A DNA stretch of 64,000 bases from Deinobacterium chartae (lineage in GTDB: Bacteria > Deinococcota > Deinococci > Deinococcales > Deinococcaceae): contig NZ_JACHHG010000014.1 in assembly GCF_014202645.1 (NCBI RefSeq), forward strand, positions 31,975-95,974. Reading direction: 5' to 3'. The number at the start of each line of letters is the position of its first letter. Within the stretch, counting starts at the first letter, position 1. Position numbers and translations under genes: made by a program. Of the stretch, positions 8,298 to 16,258 are shown in pieces. Under the pieces are notes generated by a model that saw nothing but the letters and a program-made list of their open reading frames with translations, was not told where the DNA came from and did not search any database.

Positions 8298-9512
8298 TCA
8301 GCTTGTCGCGTTTTTGATAAACAGCAGGCCATCGGTCAGGTGCAGGTCTCCGCCTTTGAGAGAGAAGTAGCCCGCCTGAATAGGAAGATCTGTCCGGGTC
8401 GCGCGCTGCTCAGGGTGTACGGCGGCCAATGCCTGCGGGGTCAGCAGGGAAACCGGGGCCGCGAGGCGCATTAAAGTGCCCTGCAGGGTCTCAGGGGCGG
8501 GTTCGCCGATGCCTTTGGGCAGCACTGTTCCCGCATCGCTCGTGATGAAGGCGTAGCCTGAGCCCAGGTGGCGGCTGATATGTGCCCCAGCGCCCCACCA
8601 GCGGATCCGCATTTCTCCCATCTGCATCCGGCTGATCGAACGTTGCAGGTGCACGTGATGGGCAAAGACCAGGGTGGGTCCGCGCTGCTGTTCGCGCTCG
8701 GCGATGGCAAGGAGATTGTCGGCCATCATTCGGTCCCGTAGCGCTGCCATGCGCTCCACCCGGTTGGGCGCACGGCTGGCCAGCAGCGCGTGGTAACGCA
8801 GCAGGTCCATGGCGGTCCGGGCGTGCAGCTGCGCCTCCCAGAAGCCTGGCTGTGTGGTCAGGTGTGGAGTCTCGGTTCGCAGCAAGCTGCCCAGGTCGTC
8901 TGCCAGTAGCCGAAGCTGTCGCGCCTCGTCGCGATCACCGATAGATTGGGTCGCGTCCCTGACCGTTGCCGGATTCGTCCAGCGGTCTTCTGTGCCGCAG
9001 AGATGCCCAAGGGTGCTCCGGCTCACCGGTAATTCGGTGAGATGAGCGTCCAAGAAAGCGTGCAGGGCCAGCAGGCTGGATGCGGGGCTGGCTGCCCACC
9101 ACTCCAGCGGCGCATCGAAACCGTAAAAGTGCAGCGGGGGACCGGCCCGGTACTCGGCGTTGAATGCCCGCATCCACTCCACCAGTTCCCGGTTGGCCGC
9201 GCTGGCTCCGAAGCCGTGGCTGAAGCCGGTCCGCATCACCTCCTCGAGGCTTCCCTGACCCGTGGTGATATAAGCATTCACCCGCTGGCCCGCGATGATG
9301 TCGCTTTCAAGCGCAATGGAGCGGAAGCCGTAGCCCTCGACCAGCGTGCGAAAAATACGATTACGCCAGGCGGGGAAAGTGTCAACACCGTGGGTGGGTT
9401 CACCCAGCGCCAGCAATTGTGGCGCTTCGGGCAGGGTGTTCAGAAAGGACGACAGGGCGCTGTGCGGCTCGGCCATGTTCCAACCGAGCCGTAGCAGGTT
9501 TTGATCTGGCAT
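8298..9512 (-). CDS. Erythromycin-esterase-like hydrolase
   Basis: 404-residue cytoplasmic protein of the Ere/succinoglycan-biosynthesis hydrolase family. Start ATG at 9512 with AAGGAG upstream; a longer frame to 9581 lacks such a site. Family hallmarks: LLALGEPTHG near residues 34-43 (the GE..HG motif with the catalytic histidine), ALESD near 66-70 (acidic residue), FYGFDAP near 127, and FAHHVHLQ near 285 (second histidine). Known members cleave macrolide lactones (EreA/EreB), but many act on other esters, so resistance is not proven. It lies inside the 3.34-kb segment bounded by identical inverted repeats and is divergent from the methyltransferase. Confidence 0.85.
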   Translation of the reverse strand: MPDQNLLRLGWNMAEPHSALSSFLNTLPEAPQLLALGEPTHGVDTFPAWRNRIFRTLVEGYGFRSIALESDIIAGQRVNAYITTGQGSLEEVMRTGFSHGFGASAANRELVEWMRAFNAEYRAGPPLHFYGFDAPLEWWAASPASSLLALHAFLDAHLTELPVSRSTLGHLCGTEDRWTNPATVRDATQSIGDRDEARQLRLLADDLGSLLRTETPHLTTQPGFWEAQLHARTAMDLLRYHALLASRAPNRVERMAALRDRMMADNLLAIAEREQQRGPTLVFAHHVHLQRSISRMQMGEMRIRWWGAGAHISRHLGSGYAFITSDAGTVLPKGIGEPAPETLQGTLMRLAAPVSLLTPQALAAVHPEQRATRTDLPIQAGYFSLKGGDLHLTDGLLFIKNATS

Positions 9513-9910
9513 GTCAGCTCCTTTGCCAGGGGCGCATTGCTCTGGCAAGACCATCATTCCTGTGGAGTGTGTGAGCGACATTACGGGATTTTCTTTATCG
9601 AGGCTTAATTTATGTGCAACTGCCCCCTTGATAGGGGATTCAAGAAATTGCCCTCAAAAAAACCAAGTCACCCGGGCGGCCTACGGCTCAAACTCGGCTT
9701 GCAGCGCCTGCGGTCGGGCGCACGCCCACAAGATGGTTGCAGTCTTCAAGCCCTCGAGGTGGGCCAGGGAAACCCGGTTCAGGGTGCGCGTGGAGTACGC
9801 GGTTCTCTCCGCCGACCGAGGTGTCCGGACGCGTCCGGACTTTGTTACGACCGGACGCAGCGCGTGGCCAGTCGGGTAAGATGATCCCGGAACGTCGACA
9901 GGAGGTGGCC
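9513..9910. other. Divergent intergenic region with possible C-terminal gene fragment
   Basis: 398 bases between the divergent esterase-like and methyltransferase genes. On the minus strand, roughly 9681-9820 reads as a plausible C-terminal fragment (AYSTRTLNRVSLAHLEGL..., then a stop) without a start or ribosome site; it is not recognised. The 18-bp palindrome at 9823-9840 is described separately. The 9600s are comparatively AT-rich and probably hold promoters. Confidence 0.4.
9823..9840. promoter_or_regulatory. 18-bp palindrome GTCCGGACGCGTCCGGAC, candidate operator
   Basis: Perfect palindrome made of two GTCCGGAC units (each itself palindromic) joined by GC. It lies 71 bases upstream of the methyltransferase start, with a further ACCGGAC half at 9850. 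Position and symmetry suggest a repressor or activator site for the methyltransferase gene; the cognate regulator is not visible nearby. Confidence 0.5.
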
Positions 9911-10636
9911 ATGAGCCAGAACATCTACGACCGACCGGATTTCTTCGAAGGGTACCGTCAGCTCGAACGCTCCCGGCGCGGCCTCGAGGGGGCTCCCGAG
10001 TGGCCCGCGCTGCGGGCCCTGCTGCCTGCCGTACACGGCCTGGACGTGCTCGACTTGGGTTGTGGCTTCGGCTGGTTCTGCCGCTGGGCGCATGCGCAGG
10101 GGGCCCGCACGGTCGTGGGCCTGGACCTGTCCGAGAACATGCTAACCCGGGCACGCGAACTCACCGCGCCGGGCACGGTCAGCTATCGGCGCGCGGACCT
10201 CGAGGAGGTCGCGCTACCCGCAGGAGGTTTCGACCTGGTGTACAGCTCGCTGGCGCTGCACTACCTCGAGCACCTGCCCGAACTGCTGGACCGGGTGTAT
10301 GCCGCGCTGCGCCCGGGCGGGCAGCTGGTGTTCTCGGTCGAGCACCCGATCTTCACCGCGCCGCGTCGGCCCGGCTGGCTGCAGCCGGACGGGCACCGCA
10401 CGTGGCCGGTGGACCAGTACCTGCTGGAGGGTCCGCGCGTGACCGACTGGCTCGCACCGGGCGTGGTCAAACAGCACCGCACCGTGAGCACCTACCTTAA
10501 CCTGCTGATCACGCGTGGTTTCACGGTGCGGCACCTCGAGGAGTGGGGGCCGACCGACGCGCAGGTCGCCGCGCAGCCCGAGCTCGCCGAGGAGCGCGAA
10601 CGCCCGATGTTCCTGCTGGTCGCGGCCACACGCTGA
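9911..10636 (+). CDS. Class I SAM-dependent methyltransferase
   Basis: 241-residue small-molecule methyltransferase. ATG at 9911 follows AGGAGGT at 9900-9906. Motif I (VLDLGCGFGWF, near residues 46-56) binds S-adenosylmethionine. The acidic end of strand 2 is VVGLDLSENML near 70. The post-motif III region YSSLALHYLEHL near 112 and LRPGGQLVFSVEHP near 132 are typical of the Methyltransf_11/25 group. The substrate cannot be read from sequence. It lies within the segment flanked by the 176-bp inverted repeats and is convergent with the DUF4180 gene. Confidence 0.87.
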   Translation: MSQNIYDRPDFFEGYRQLERSRRGLEGAPEWPALRALLPAVHGLDVLDLGCGFGWFCRWAHAQGARTVVGLDLSENMLTRARELTAPGTVSYRRADLEEVALPAGGFDLVYSSLALHYLEHLPELLDRVYAALRPGGQLVFSVEHPIFTAPRRPGWLQPDGHRTWPVDQYLLEGPRVTDWLAPGVVKQHRTVSTYLNLLITRGFTVRHLEEWGPTDAQVAAQPELAEERERPMFLLVAATR

Positions 10637-10675
10637 ACCTGCTCGAGGGCCGGGCTCGTCGCCCTGCGGGAACGC

Positions 10676-11035
10676 TCAGCCCAGCAGCCACGCCTCCGCT
10701 GCGGCCCGCGCGTCGAACACCGCGAACGTCCGCCCGCGGCTGGTTTCTCCCACCAGCTCCTGGAAGCGCGCGTGCTGGCTGGACCGGTCCGGGATGATCG
10801 CCGCGACTTTCAGGTTGTAGTTGCTGAATTTCTGCAGGACCGCTCCGGCCACACCCGACCGCAGCTGAAAAAACGCGTCGGTGAACACGTCACGGTGCAG
10901 CAGCAGCAGGGGAATTCCTTTCTCCCAGCTCAAGGCGATGAGGTCCAGCGCGTCCTGTTCGGTAGCCAATGAAGTGCCGGACGAGGTCACTTCGATGTAG
11001 GTTTGATCGCCGACTTGTACAATGCGATGGTTCAT
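10676..11035 (-). CDS. DUF4180 family protein
   Basis: 119-residue protein starting at the ATG at 11035 with GGAG upstream. The sequence fits DUF4180: an N-terminal beta segment (IVQVGDQTYIEVTSSG), a central 'DALDLIALSWEKGIPLLLLHRD' region, then 'AGAVLQKFSNYNLKVAAIIPD' and a C-terminal helix (FDARAAAEAWL). The fold resembles STAS-like alpha/beta proteins. No function is known; family members are often found near xenobiotic or antibiotic-related genes, which fits the esterase-like and methyltransferase neighbours only loosely. Confidence 0.75.
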   Translation of the reverse strand: MNHRIVQVGDQTYIEVTSSGTSLATEQDALDLIALSWEKGIPLLLLHRDVFTDAFFQLRSGVAGAVLQKFSNYNLKVAAIIPDRSSQHARFQELVGETSRGRTFAVFDARAAAEAWLLG

Positions 11036-11439
11036 GGTTGTTCTCCAGGTTCGAGAAACGAACACACCGGGCGTTCCCGGATAGCCGCTTGAGCTCACAC
11101 AGGCTTGCAGTGAGCAGGGTTGAAGTGACCGCAGCGCAGTGCGCTCGGACGCATAGCGGATGGTTGGCTCGGGCCGGATAACTTCAACGGTCGGAGCCGT
11201 GCCTCAAGGCCGACCGGTCTGCGAGGTTCTCCTCGAGCGTACCTCTTGTCTGGCCGCACACCATCGGTCAGGTGGCGTAAGAGGATTGTTCGTCACCGGC
11301 TGAGGCGAGTCGGTGCAATCCAGGTGGGATCCTGCACCCCTCGAGGAAAACTGCCGCGCCTTGGGTTTCTCAGGGCACACTTCGTCGGCAGGTGAGCGGC
11401 TTCAGACCAAAACGGGCGAGGCCTAGCCCTATTGTCTCG
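11036..11439. other. Intergenic stretch without recognised gene
   Basis: About 400 bases between the DUF4180 start and the right inverted repeat. No open frame has a ribosome site or recognisable product. It should contain the DUF4180 promoter near 11040-11100. Confidence 0.5.
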
Positions 11440-11473
11440 CCCGTCGTTTGAATTCCGGAATTCAAACGACGGG
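11440..11473. repeat. 34-bp palindrome, copy 3 of the GAATTCCGGAATTC family
   Basis: Perfect 34-bp palindrome centred between 11456 and 11457, lying 20 bases beyond the stop of the dehydrogenase gene. Symmetry is lost one base outside, where copy 1 continues to 40 bp. Confidence 0.85.
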
Positions 11474-11615
11474 GCACCTCCGCTTGACCGCCTCATCCCT
11501 CCTCGAGGACCGTACCGGCCTGCGTCCCCGCTCCGGTGCGCGCCTCGAGCGCCCGAATGACCGCCGCCATGTCCTCGTGCGCAAAACCCAGCGACACCGT
11601 CTCGGCAAACAGGGC
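11440..11615 (-). repeat. 176-bp inverted repeat, right copy
   Basis: Exact reverse complement of 7922-8097. This copy is the genuine 3' end of the dehydrogenase gene (stop at 11493) plus its downstream flank. It includes a 34-bp palindrome at 11440-11473 with core TTTGAATTCCGGAATTCAAA (copy 3 of the family). Identity ends exactly at the palindrome's outer edge, which suggests the palindrome marks the duplication breakpoint. Confidence 0.9.
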
Positions 11616-12404
11616 GTGGCAGGCGTCGAGCAGCGGCGAGGCCATGGCGGCACGCCGCGCCGCTTCCGCCACCAGGCGGTTGTTTTTCAGCACATCCGCA
11701 ATCGACGCCTGCACCGAAAAGTCCCGCTCGACCATTTTGGGCGCTTTCACGCGGGATACCGGGCTCGCCATCTGCCCGGCTCCGATGACCGCCAGGAACT
11801 GCTGCATATCCAGGCGGTGGCGCTCAGCGAAGTGCACCGCCTCGGCCAGGCCGGTTACCGTAGTAATCAGAAACAGGTTCACCGCGAGCTTCATCAGCAG
11901 TGCGGACGGTACCGCGCCGCACACCACGGTCTCATGACACATCGGCCCGAGCAACCCGCGCACCGCCTCTACTGCCGCGCTCTCCCCCGCCAACATTCCC
12001 ACCAGCAGGCCAGCTTCGGCCGGCTTGCGAGAACCGGATACCGGCGCTTCTACATAGTGTCCCCCTGCTGCGCGCAACTCCGCCTCGAGGCCGCGCGAGT
12101 AGTCGGGGGAGGTCGTGCCCATCTGCACGATCGTGCGCCCCCGCACCTGCGTGCCAAAAGCGGGAGTGCCGCGGCCCAGCACCGCGTCGGTCGCCTCGCC
12201 GTCTTGCAGCATCAGCAAGACCGTTTGCGCCCGCGCGAATACCTCGCCGGGAGCTGTGGCGACCGTGGCACCCGCAGCACGCAGGGGCTCGCAACGTTCA
12301 GGCGAGCGGTTCCAGACGATCAGCGGCGTTCCTGCACGAATCAGATTCAGCGCCATGGGTTGGCCCATCACGCCCAGACCGATGAAGCCCACGTGTGTAT
12401 CCAC
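11493..12404 (-). CDS. NAD(P)-dependent beta-hydroxyacid dehydrogenase (3-hydroxyisobutyrate dehydrogenase-like)
   Basis: 303-residue oxidoreductase. I chose the GTG at 12404 because AGGAGGT stands 5 bases upstream; a longer frame to 12512 has no such site. An N-terminal Rossmann fold is clear ([17 protein letters not shown] near residues 5-21). The substrate motif is [12 protein letters not shown] near 122 and the catalytic lysine lies in [11 protein letters not shown] near 171. Length and order match the HIBADH/GLYR family, which oxidises 3-hydroxyisobutyrate, tartronate semialdehyde or related acids; the exact substrate is unclear. Two broken copies exist in the window (7922-8044 and 38713-39186). 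Its start is divergent from a truncated hydrolase. Confidence 0.87.
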   Translation of the reverse strand: MDTHVGFIGLGVMGQPMALNLIRAGTPLIVWNRSPERCEPLRAAGATVATAPGEVFARAQTVLLMLQDGEATDAVLGRGTPAFGTQVRGRTIVQMGTTSPDYSRGLEAELRAAGGHYVEAPVSGSRKPAEAGLLVGMLAGESAAVEAVRGLLGPMCHETVVCGAVPSALLMKLAVNLFLITTVTGLAEAVHFAERHRLDMQQFLAVIGAGQMASPVSRVKAPKMVERDFSVQASIADVLKNNRLVAEAARRAAMASPLLDACHALFAETVSLGFAHEDMAAVIRALEARTGAGTQAGTVLEEG

Positions 12405-12540
12405 CTTGACCTCCTGCCCAATTGCTCGAGGGAGCTTGGCACTCTTATACCGCGCGCCTGCGCGTAATGCGAGGGCCAAAACAGCCGACGCCTGGCCCCC
12501 CGGTCGGGCCACCCCACCCGCTCACTTCTGCCCGGATCTC

Positions 12541-13095
12541 CCTGGACAGCGCCTCTGCCGCCGGGTACATGTGATCGGCAGCTCGTTCGGCAGCGTGGGC
12601 CTCGCGCTGCCTCATCAGGCAGCGCACCGGGTTGAGAGCGTCCTGACCAGCGGTGGGTCCGCAGGCGTCGGCTCCGGGCTGGCATGGCTTTCCCTGGCGA
12701 ATGCCGGACTGTACCGATTCTTCGTACCCGACCGGCTGGCCGAGTTGAGCGCGCAGCAGTTTGGCATTCCCGCAACGTACCGTGCTCGGCTGCATCGCGA
12801 CCTGGCAGACAGCATCTCTGCGGAATTCAATCGACGGGTCACCGGGGCAACGGTGGACCTCACGCTGCCCACGCGGGCTGGCACACCGCTACTGGCACGG
12901 GTGGGATCCAAAGAGACCTGGTTCGCCAAACAGGCGGCGCGCACGCTCGCCCGGCGCCTGCCAAACGCCCAGGCCCTCGAGGTGCCCGGAGCAGGGCACG
13001 TGTGGAACCTGCAACACCCCGAACTGTTCAGCGCGACGGTTCGGGCATGGGTGCGGCGACAACCGCTGTCCGCTCGGCTGCGAAACCTGCGGTGA
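12541..13095 (+). pseudogene. Alpha/beta hydrolase, 5' end lost
   Basis: From about 12550 the frame reads like the C-terminal two-thirds of an alpha/beta hydrolase. The nucleophile elbow VHVIGSSFGS is followed by SVLTSGG, a cap region (FVPDRLAELSAQQFGIP) and a C-terminal segment with EVPGAGHVWNLQHPE, where GAGH supplies the catalytic histidine. The N-terminal sheet with the oxyanion hole is missing, and no start or ribosome site is present between the elbow and the divergent dehydrogenase. I therefore call it a truncated pseudogene. It may have been cut when the dehydrogenase segment moved in. Confidence 0.6.
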
Positions 13096-13366
13096 TCGCA
13101 GCTTCGGGTGTCAGAGCACGGGAGTTTGCCTCTTGCAGGAAGCCTGTTGCTGCGTTGTGCCCAGCATCGTCTGCGCCCGTGTCCTGAAAATGGATTACGA
13201 GTGGCGCATTCGCTCCGAGGTCGCGGAGAAATCCGGCGGCGGTCACGGCTGCAAACAGCAGTCCAGGGCAGCGCGGGAAGAAGCCACGCAGCGGCAAGCG
13301 CCCTCTTCGTCGTGTTCGGGCCGCCAGGCCAGCCGATTCGCCGACGATGCGCAGCGCACCCGAGCT
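13096..13366. other. Region upstream of the partition operon
   Basis: About 270 bases after the truncated hydrolase; open frames on both strands here look random and lack ribosome sites. It leads into palindrome copy 4 and the parA promoter. Confidence 0.4.
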
Positions 13367-13384
13367 TTGAATTCCGGAATTCAA
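13367..13384. repeat. Palindrome copy 4, TTGAATTCCGGAATTCAA
   Basis: Perfect 18-bp palindrome 73 bases upstream of the parA start. Being immediately 5' of a parAB operon makes it the best candidate for a ParB-binding partition site in the window. Confidence 0.75.
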
Positions 13385-13413
13385 CCGTTTCGGCCGACCC
13401 GAAGAGCAAAATC

Positions 13414-13426
13414 TTACAACTTGTAA
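13414..13426. promoter_or_regulatory. TTACAACTTGTAA palindrome, candidate parA operator
   Basis: Thirteen-base palindrome (TTACAA-C-TTGTAA) in a short AT-rich tract 31 bases before the parA ATG. The same half, GTTGTAA, occurs at 18608-18614 in front of the AbrB-like gene. The site probably overlaps the promoter and may be used for autoregulation by the antitoxin-like N-terminus of ParA. Confidence 0.45.
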
Positions 13427-13456
13427 TATTTCTAAAAGGGTGTTAGCGTAAGCGCA

Positions 13457-14620
13457 ATGCCCACCAGCCTCAACGTCAACAGCGCAGACTTCCGCACCCG
13501 GCTCTCCGAGCTGCTCGGCCAGGTGCGCGGGGGCGCGGCGGTCACGGTGATGCAGTGGGACCGCGCGATTGCCGCTGCCGTACCGCCCAGCCGCGAACTG
13601 CTGGCGCGTGCCAGCGAGCAAGCCACCCTCACCGAACTGCGCCAGAACCTGCGCAGCTACCTGAACCGCGCTGCACAGCATACGCTCGTTGTCGTCACCG
13701 AGCACGGCCGTCCGACCGCCATCCTCGGTCCTACCCACCTCGCCCTGCCGCACCACGCATCCCCGATCCTCACCGGAGGTCAGCGCATGCCCCGAGTCGT
13801 GACGTTCTACAACCAGGCCGGAGGGGTCGGCAAGACCAGCCTCAGCCGTGATATCGCCTACCTGCTCTCCCGCCGTGGCTTCCGCACGCTGCTCATCGAT
13901 CACGATCCGCAGGCCAGCCTCACCATGTTCTTGGGCCTGCACCTCACCTCTGAGAGTGCGGATGGGACCGTGCGCGCCGCGGACCTGCCGCTGGCCCACA
14001 CGGTGTACGCCGCCATCACCGACGAAGAAGCGGCGCTTCCGCAACCGACGCGCATCAGCGACAGCCTGGACATCATCGGCAGCACCTCGAAGCTCTCGCG
14101 TGCCTCTGCCCTGCTCATGAACGAACGGGACCTGCTGCTGAACCTGCGCCGCAAACTGCACGCCCGCAGCGACTACGACGTGGTCATCATCGATGCACCG
14201 CCCGGTCGCGAGGTGCTGGCGCTCAACGCCCTGATCGCCGCCGACGACGTGGTGGTGGTCACCAGCACCAACTCCAAGTCGCTCGACAACCTGCACAACG
14301 TCCTCGAGGTGGTTGATAACGCCCGCAGCGCGGTGCAGGCAGTGGAGCCCGAGCACGACCTGGCCGTGCGGCTGTTCGCGGTCACACAGTTCACCCCCAA
14401 CCAGCGCCACGACCAGGAAAGCCTCGAGTACCTGCAGAACTTTTCGCAGGCCGTACCGGTCTCCACGCCGGTGCGCTTCCGCTCGGCGGTGTTCAAGGAC
14501 GCGCAGCTCTACCATCTGCCGGTTCCCGCCTACCTGCCGCGCAACCCCGCCGTGCAGGAACTCGAGACGCTCACCGACGAGTTCGTGCAGGCCCTGAACC
14601 TGCGGGCGGTGGCGTCGTGA
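13457..14620 (+). CDS. parA: ParA partition ATPase with two Phd/antitoxin-like N-terminal repeats
   Basis: 387-residue Walker-type partition ATPase. Residues about 4-42 (NVNSADFRTRLSELLGQVRGG...VTVMQWDRAIAAAVP) and 50-92 (TLTELRQNLRSYLNRAAQHT...VVTEHGRPTAILGP) each read like a prevent-host-death (Phd/YefM) antitoxin fold. The ATPase begins at MPRVVTFYNQ (residue 111). Its P-loop is QAGGVGKTS near 118-126; the signature lysine of the usual KGGVGKT is replaced by Ala. Walker B is YDVVIIDAPPG near 240. A second start at ATG 13787 has a perfect GGAGGT at 13775-13780, whereas the first ATG has only a weak, distant site, so a short ParA may also be made. It overlaps parB by GTGA. Confidence 0.85.
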   Translation: MPTSLNVNSADFRTRLSELLGQVRGGAAVTVMQWDRAIAAAVPPSRELLARASEQATLTELRQNLRSYLNRAAQHTLVVVTEHGRPTAILGPTHLALPHHASPILTGGQRMPRVVTFYNQAGGVGKTSLSRDIAYLLSRRGFRTLLIDHDPQASLTMFLGLHLTSESADGTVRAADLPLAHTVYAAITDEEAALPQPTRISDSLDIIGSTSKLSRASALLMNERDLLLNLRRKLHARSDYDVVIIDAPPGREVLALNALIAADDVVVVTSTNSKSLDNLHNVLEVVDNARSAVQAVEPEHDLAVRLFAVTQFTPNQRHDQESLEYLQNFSQAVPVSTPVRFRSAVFKDAQLYHLPVPAYLPRNPAVQELETLTDEFVQALNLRAVAS

Positions 14621-15486
14621 GCCGCCCGCGCCCCGGCATCACCGCCGCCGCGCGCAGCGCAGCCGACCTTGTCGCCGGCGGCAGCAACCGCGAGGTGGCG
14701 CTGAGCGACATCCACGTGCGCGAACACTTCAACCCGCGCCAGGACTTCAGCGCGCAGGCCCTGCAGTCGCTGGCCGACAGCATCCGCGAGCACGGCGTGC
14801 TGCAGCCGTTGCTGGTCCGTCCGGTGCAGGGCCGCCTCGAACTCGTTGCCGGCGAACGCCGGCTGCGTGCGGCCCGCCTCGCCGGACTCAGCCGCGTACC
14901 GGTGATCGTGCGCGACCTCGACGACCGCGCTGCGCTGATCGCCGCGTTCCGCGAGAACCTGGACCGCGCCGACCTCAACCCGCTCGAGGAGGTCCGCGCA
15001 GTGTGCCTGGCACTGGGCAGCTGGCTGGGCGTGCCGCAGGAGAACGTACCTGCCCTGATCGGGGAGGTGCGCAATCAGGGTGCCCACCCGCGCGGCGCGG
15101 AGGTCCGCGAGGCCTTCGAGCAGCTCGGGTTGGGCAGCGTGGAGTCGTGGTGGGCCAACAAACGGCCGCTGCTGACCCTGCCGGACGACCTGGCCCAGCT
15201 GGTACGAGAACGCCGCCTCGAGCCGAGCAAGGCCGTACTGCTCGCGCGCGTGCGTGACCCGCAGGTACGCGCGCAGCTCACCCGCCGCGCCCTCGAGGAC
15301 GCGGTGAGCAAGGCCGAACTGCGCGCCCTGATCGCCCGGCAGCGCAGCGAGGCTGCGAGCCCGCCCGCGGTGTCCCTCGAGGAGACGCGGCGGCTGCTGA
15401 GCGCGGCCCGCTTGAAGCGCCTGCCGACCGAGCGGCAGCTCCGGGTGCAGGAATTGCTGCGCGAACTGCGCGAACTGCTCGGGTAA
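14617..15486 (+). CDS. parB: ParB/Spo0J-type partition protein
   Basis: 289-residue centromere-binding protein. GTG start overlaps the parA stop by 4 bases. The ParB N-terminal CTPase-type domain spans roughly residues 25-120: LSDIHVREHFNPRQDF, then LADSIREHGVLQPLLVRP, the AGERRLRAARLAG box near 78-90, and ENLDRADLNPLEEVRA. A helix-turn-helix-like central part and a charged C-terminal dimerisation helix (RQLRVQELLRELRELLG) follow. It should load on a centromere near this operon and be moved by ParA; candidate sites are the GAATTCCGGAATTC palindromes. The gene ends 50 bases before a hairpin. Confidence 0.9.
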   Translation: MSRPRPGITAAARSAADLVAGGSNREVALSDIHVREHFNPRQDFSAQALQSLADSIREHGVLQPLLVRPVQGRLELVAGERRLRAARLAGLSRVPVIVRDLDDRAALIAAFRENLDRADLNPLEEVRAVCLALGSWLGVPQENVPALIGEVRNQGAHPRGAEVREAFEQLGLGSVESWWANKRPLLTLPDDLAQLVRERRLEPSKAVLLARVRDPQVRAQLTRRALEDAVSKAELRALIARQRSEAASPPAVSLEETRRLLSAARLKRLPTERQLRVQELLRELRELLG

Positions 15487-15536
15487 TGCGTCGCGGGCAG
15501 CGTGCCTGGCGTTCCCGACATTCTGGGATGCAGGGT

Positions 15537-15560
15537 GGGGGCTGCCATGCCCCCTGTTTT
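15537..15560 (+). terminator. Rho-independent terminator after parAB
   Basis: GGGGGC (15537-15542), loop TGCCAT, GCCCCC (15549-15554), then TG and TTTT. It is the only clear GC stem with a T-run downstream of parB. Confidence 0.6.
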
Positions 15561-16258
15561 GAGCAGCATGAGCCCGCTCACCTCTGGTGACCTGCGCTGA
15601 CCCGGAAAACCCGGGCTGAACCTGTTGCAACGGCACTGCGTCCTCGAGGCGTTGACCGTATGCGGGCGGCAGTTCTTGGGGAAACAGCCCGGCTCATCCG
15701 GTCCGCATGCTCTGGCCATCTGCCCGGGCGCTCGGCTGTAAACGCCTCCTGGCCCTGCAGGGTGCAGACCCGCATGATGTCATGCCCCTGGGGGATGTCA
15801 GCGGGGGAGGTACCTTGGGGACGAGGTACCTTCGTTTGCACCGGCGGCTCGCATGACCGCCCGGAGGGGGGAGAGCCCGCCGCCTGGACGGTCTTTTATT
15901 TCAGGCTGCGCAAACGGACGGGCCCGGGGCTTCCTACGGCAGGGCATCGTTGCAGGGCAGGAGCGCCATGACCAGGAAAGCCACGTCCTCCTCGAGGGGC
16001 AGGTTGCCCTGGGTGACCGAACTGAGCCGGCTGAATTCCGGAATTTCAGTCAAATACATATTTATAACTGTGATTTATGTTCATATAAAAACAAGTGGGC
16101 TCTGTCCTGTGCTCCTCCGGGCAGCAGCACCCCGCAGCCGCCGTTGATCGCCCAACCCTGCGGTTTGATGTAGGTGTATGTAGTTGTATTGATATAGATG
16201 ATGAATAACATCATCAAGCGGGCGGGGTGATCGCGATAAACACGACGTTTTTCGCGAA
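15561..16258. other. Intergenic region: gene scraps, palindrome copy 5, AT-rich tract
   Basis: No convincing gene. Direct repeat GAGGTACCTT occurs at about 15807 and 15823. Copy 5 of the palindrome family lies at 16031-16049 (CTGAATTCC / GGAATTTCAG, one inserted T). It is followed at once by an AT-rich tract (16045-16090) and a second one at 16163-16216 with a GATGATG-AATAA-CATCATC stem. These tracts next to the iterons are the likely melting region of the origin. Confidence 0.5.
16031..16049. repeat. Palindrome copy 5 (imperfect)
   Basis: Nineteen bases matching the family core except for one extra T in the right arm. It lies between parB and the iterons, at the edge of the AT-rich tract. 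Confidence 0.65.

Noticed and set aside
8041..8317. Plus-strand frame crossing two palindromes
   Set aside because: Palindromes and composition explain the open frame; there is no ribosome site or protein-like pattern.
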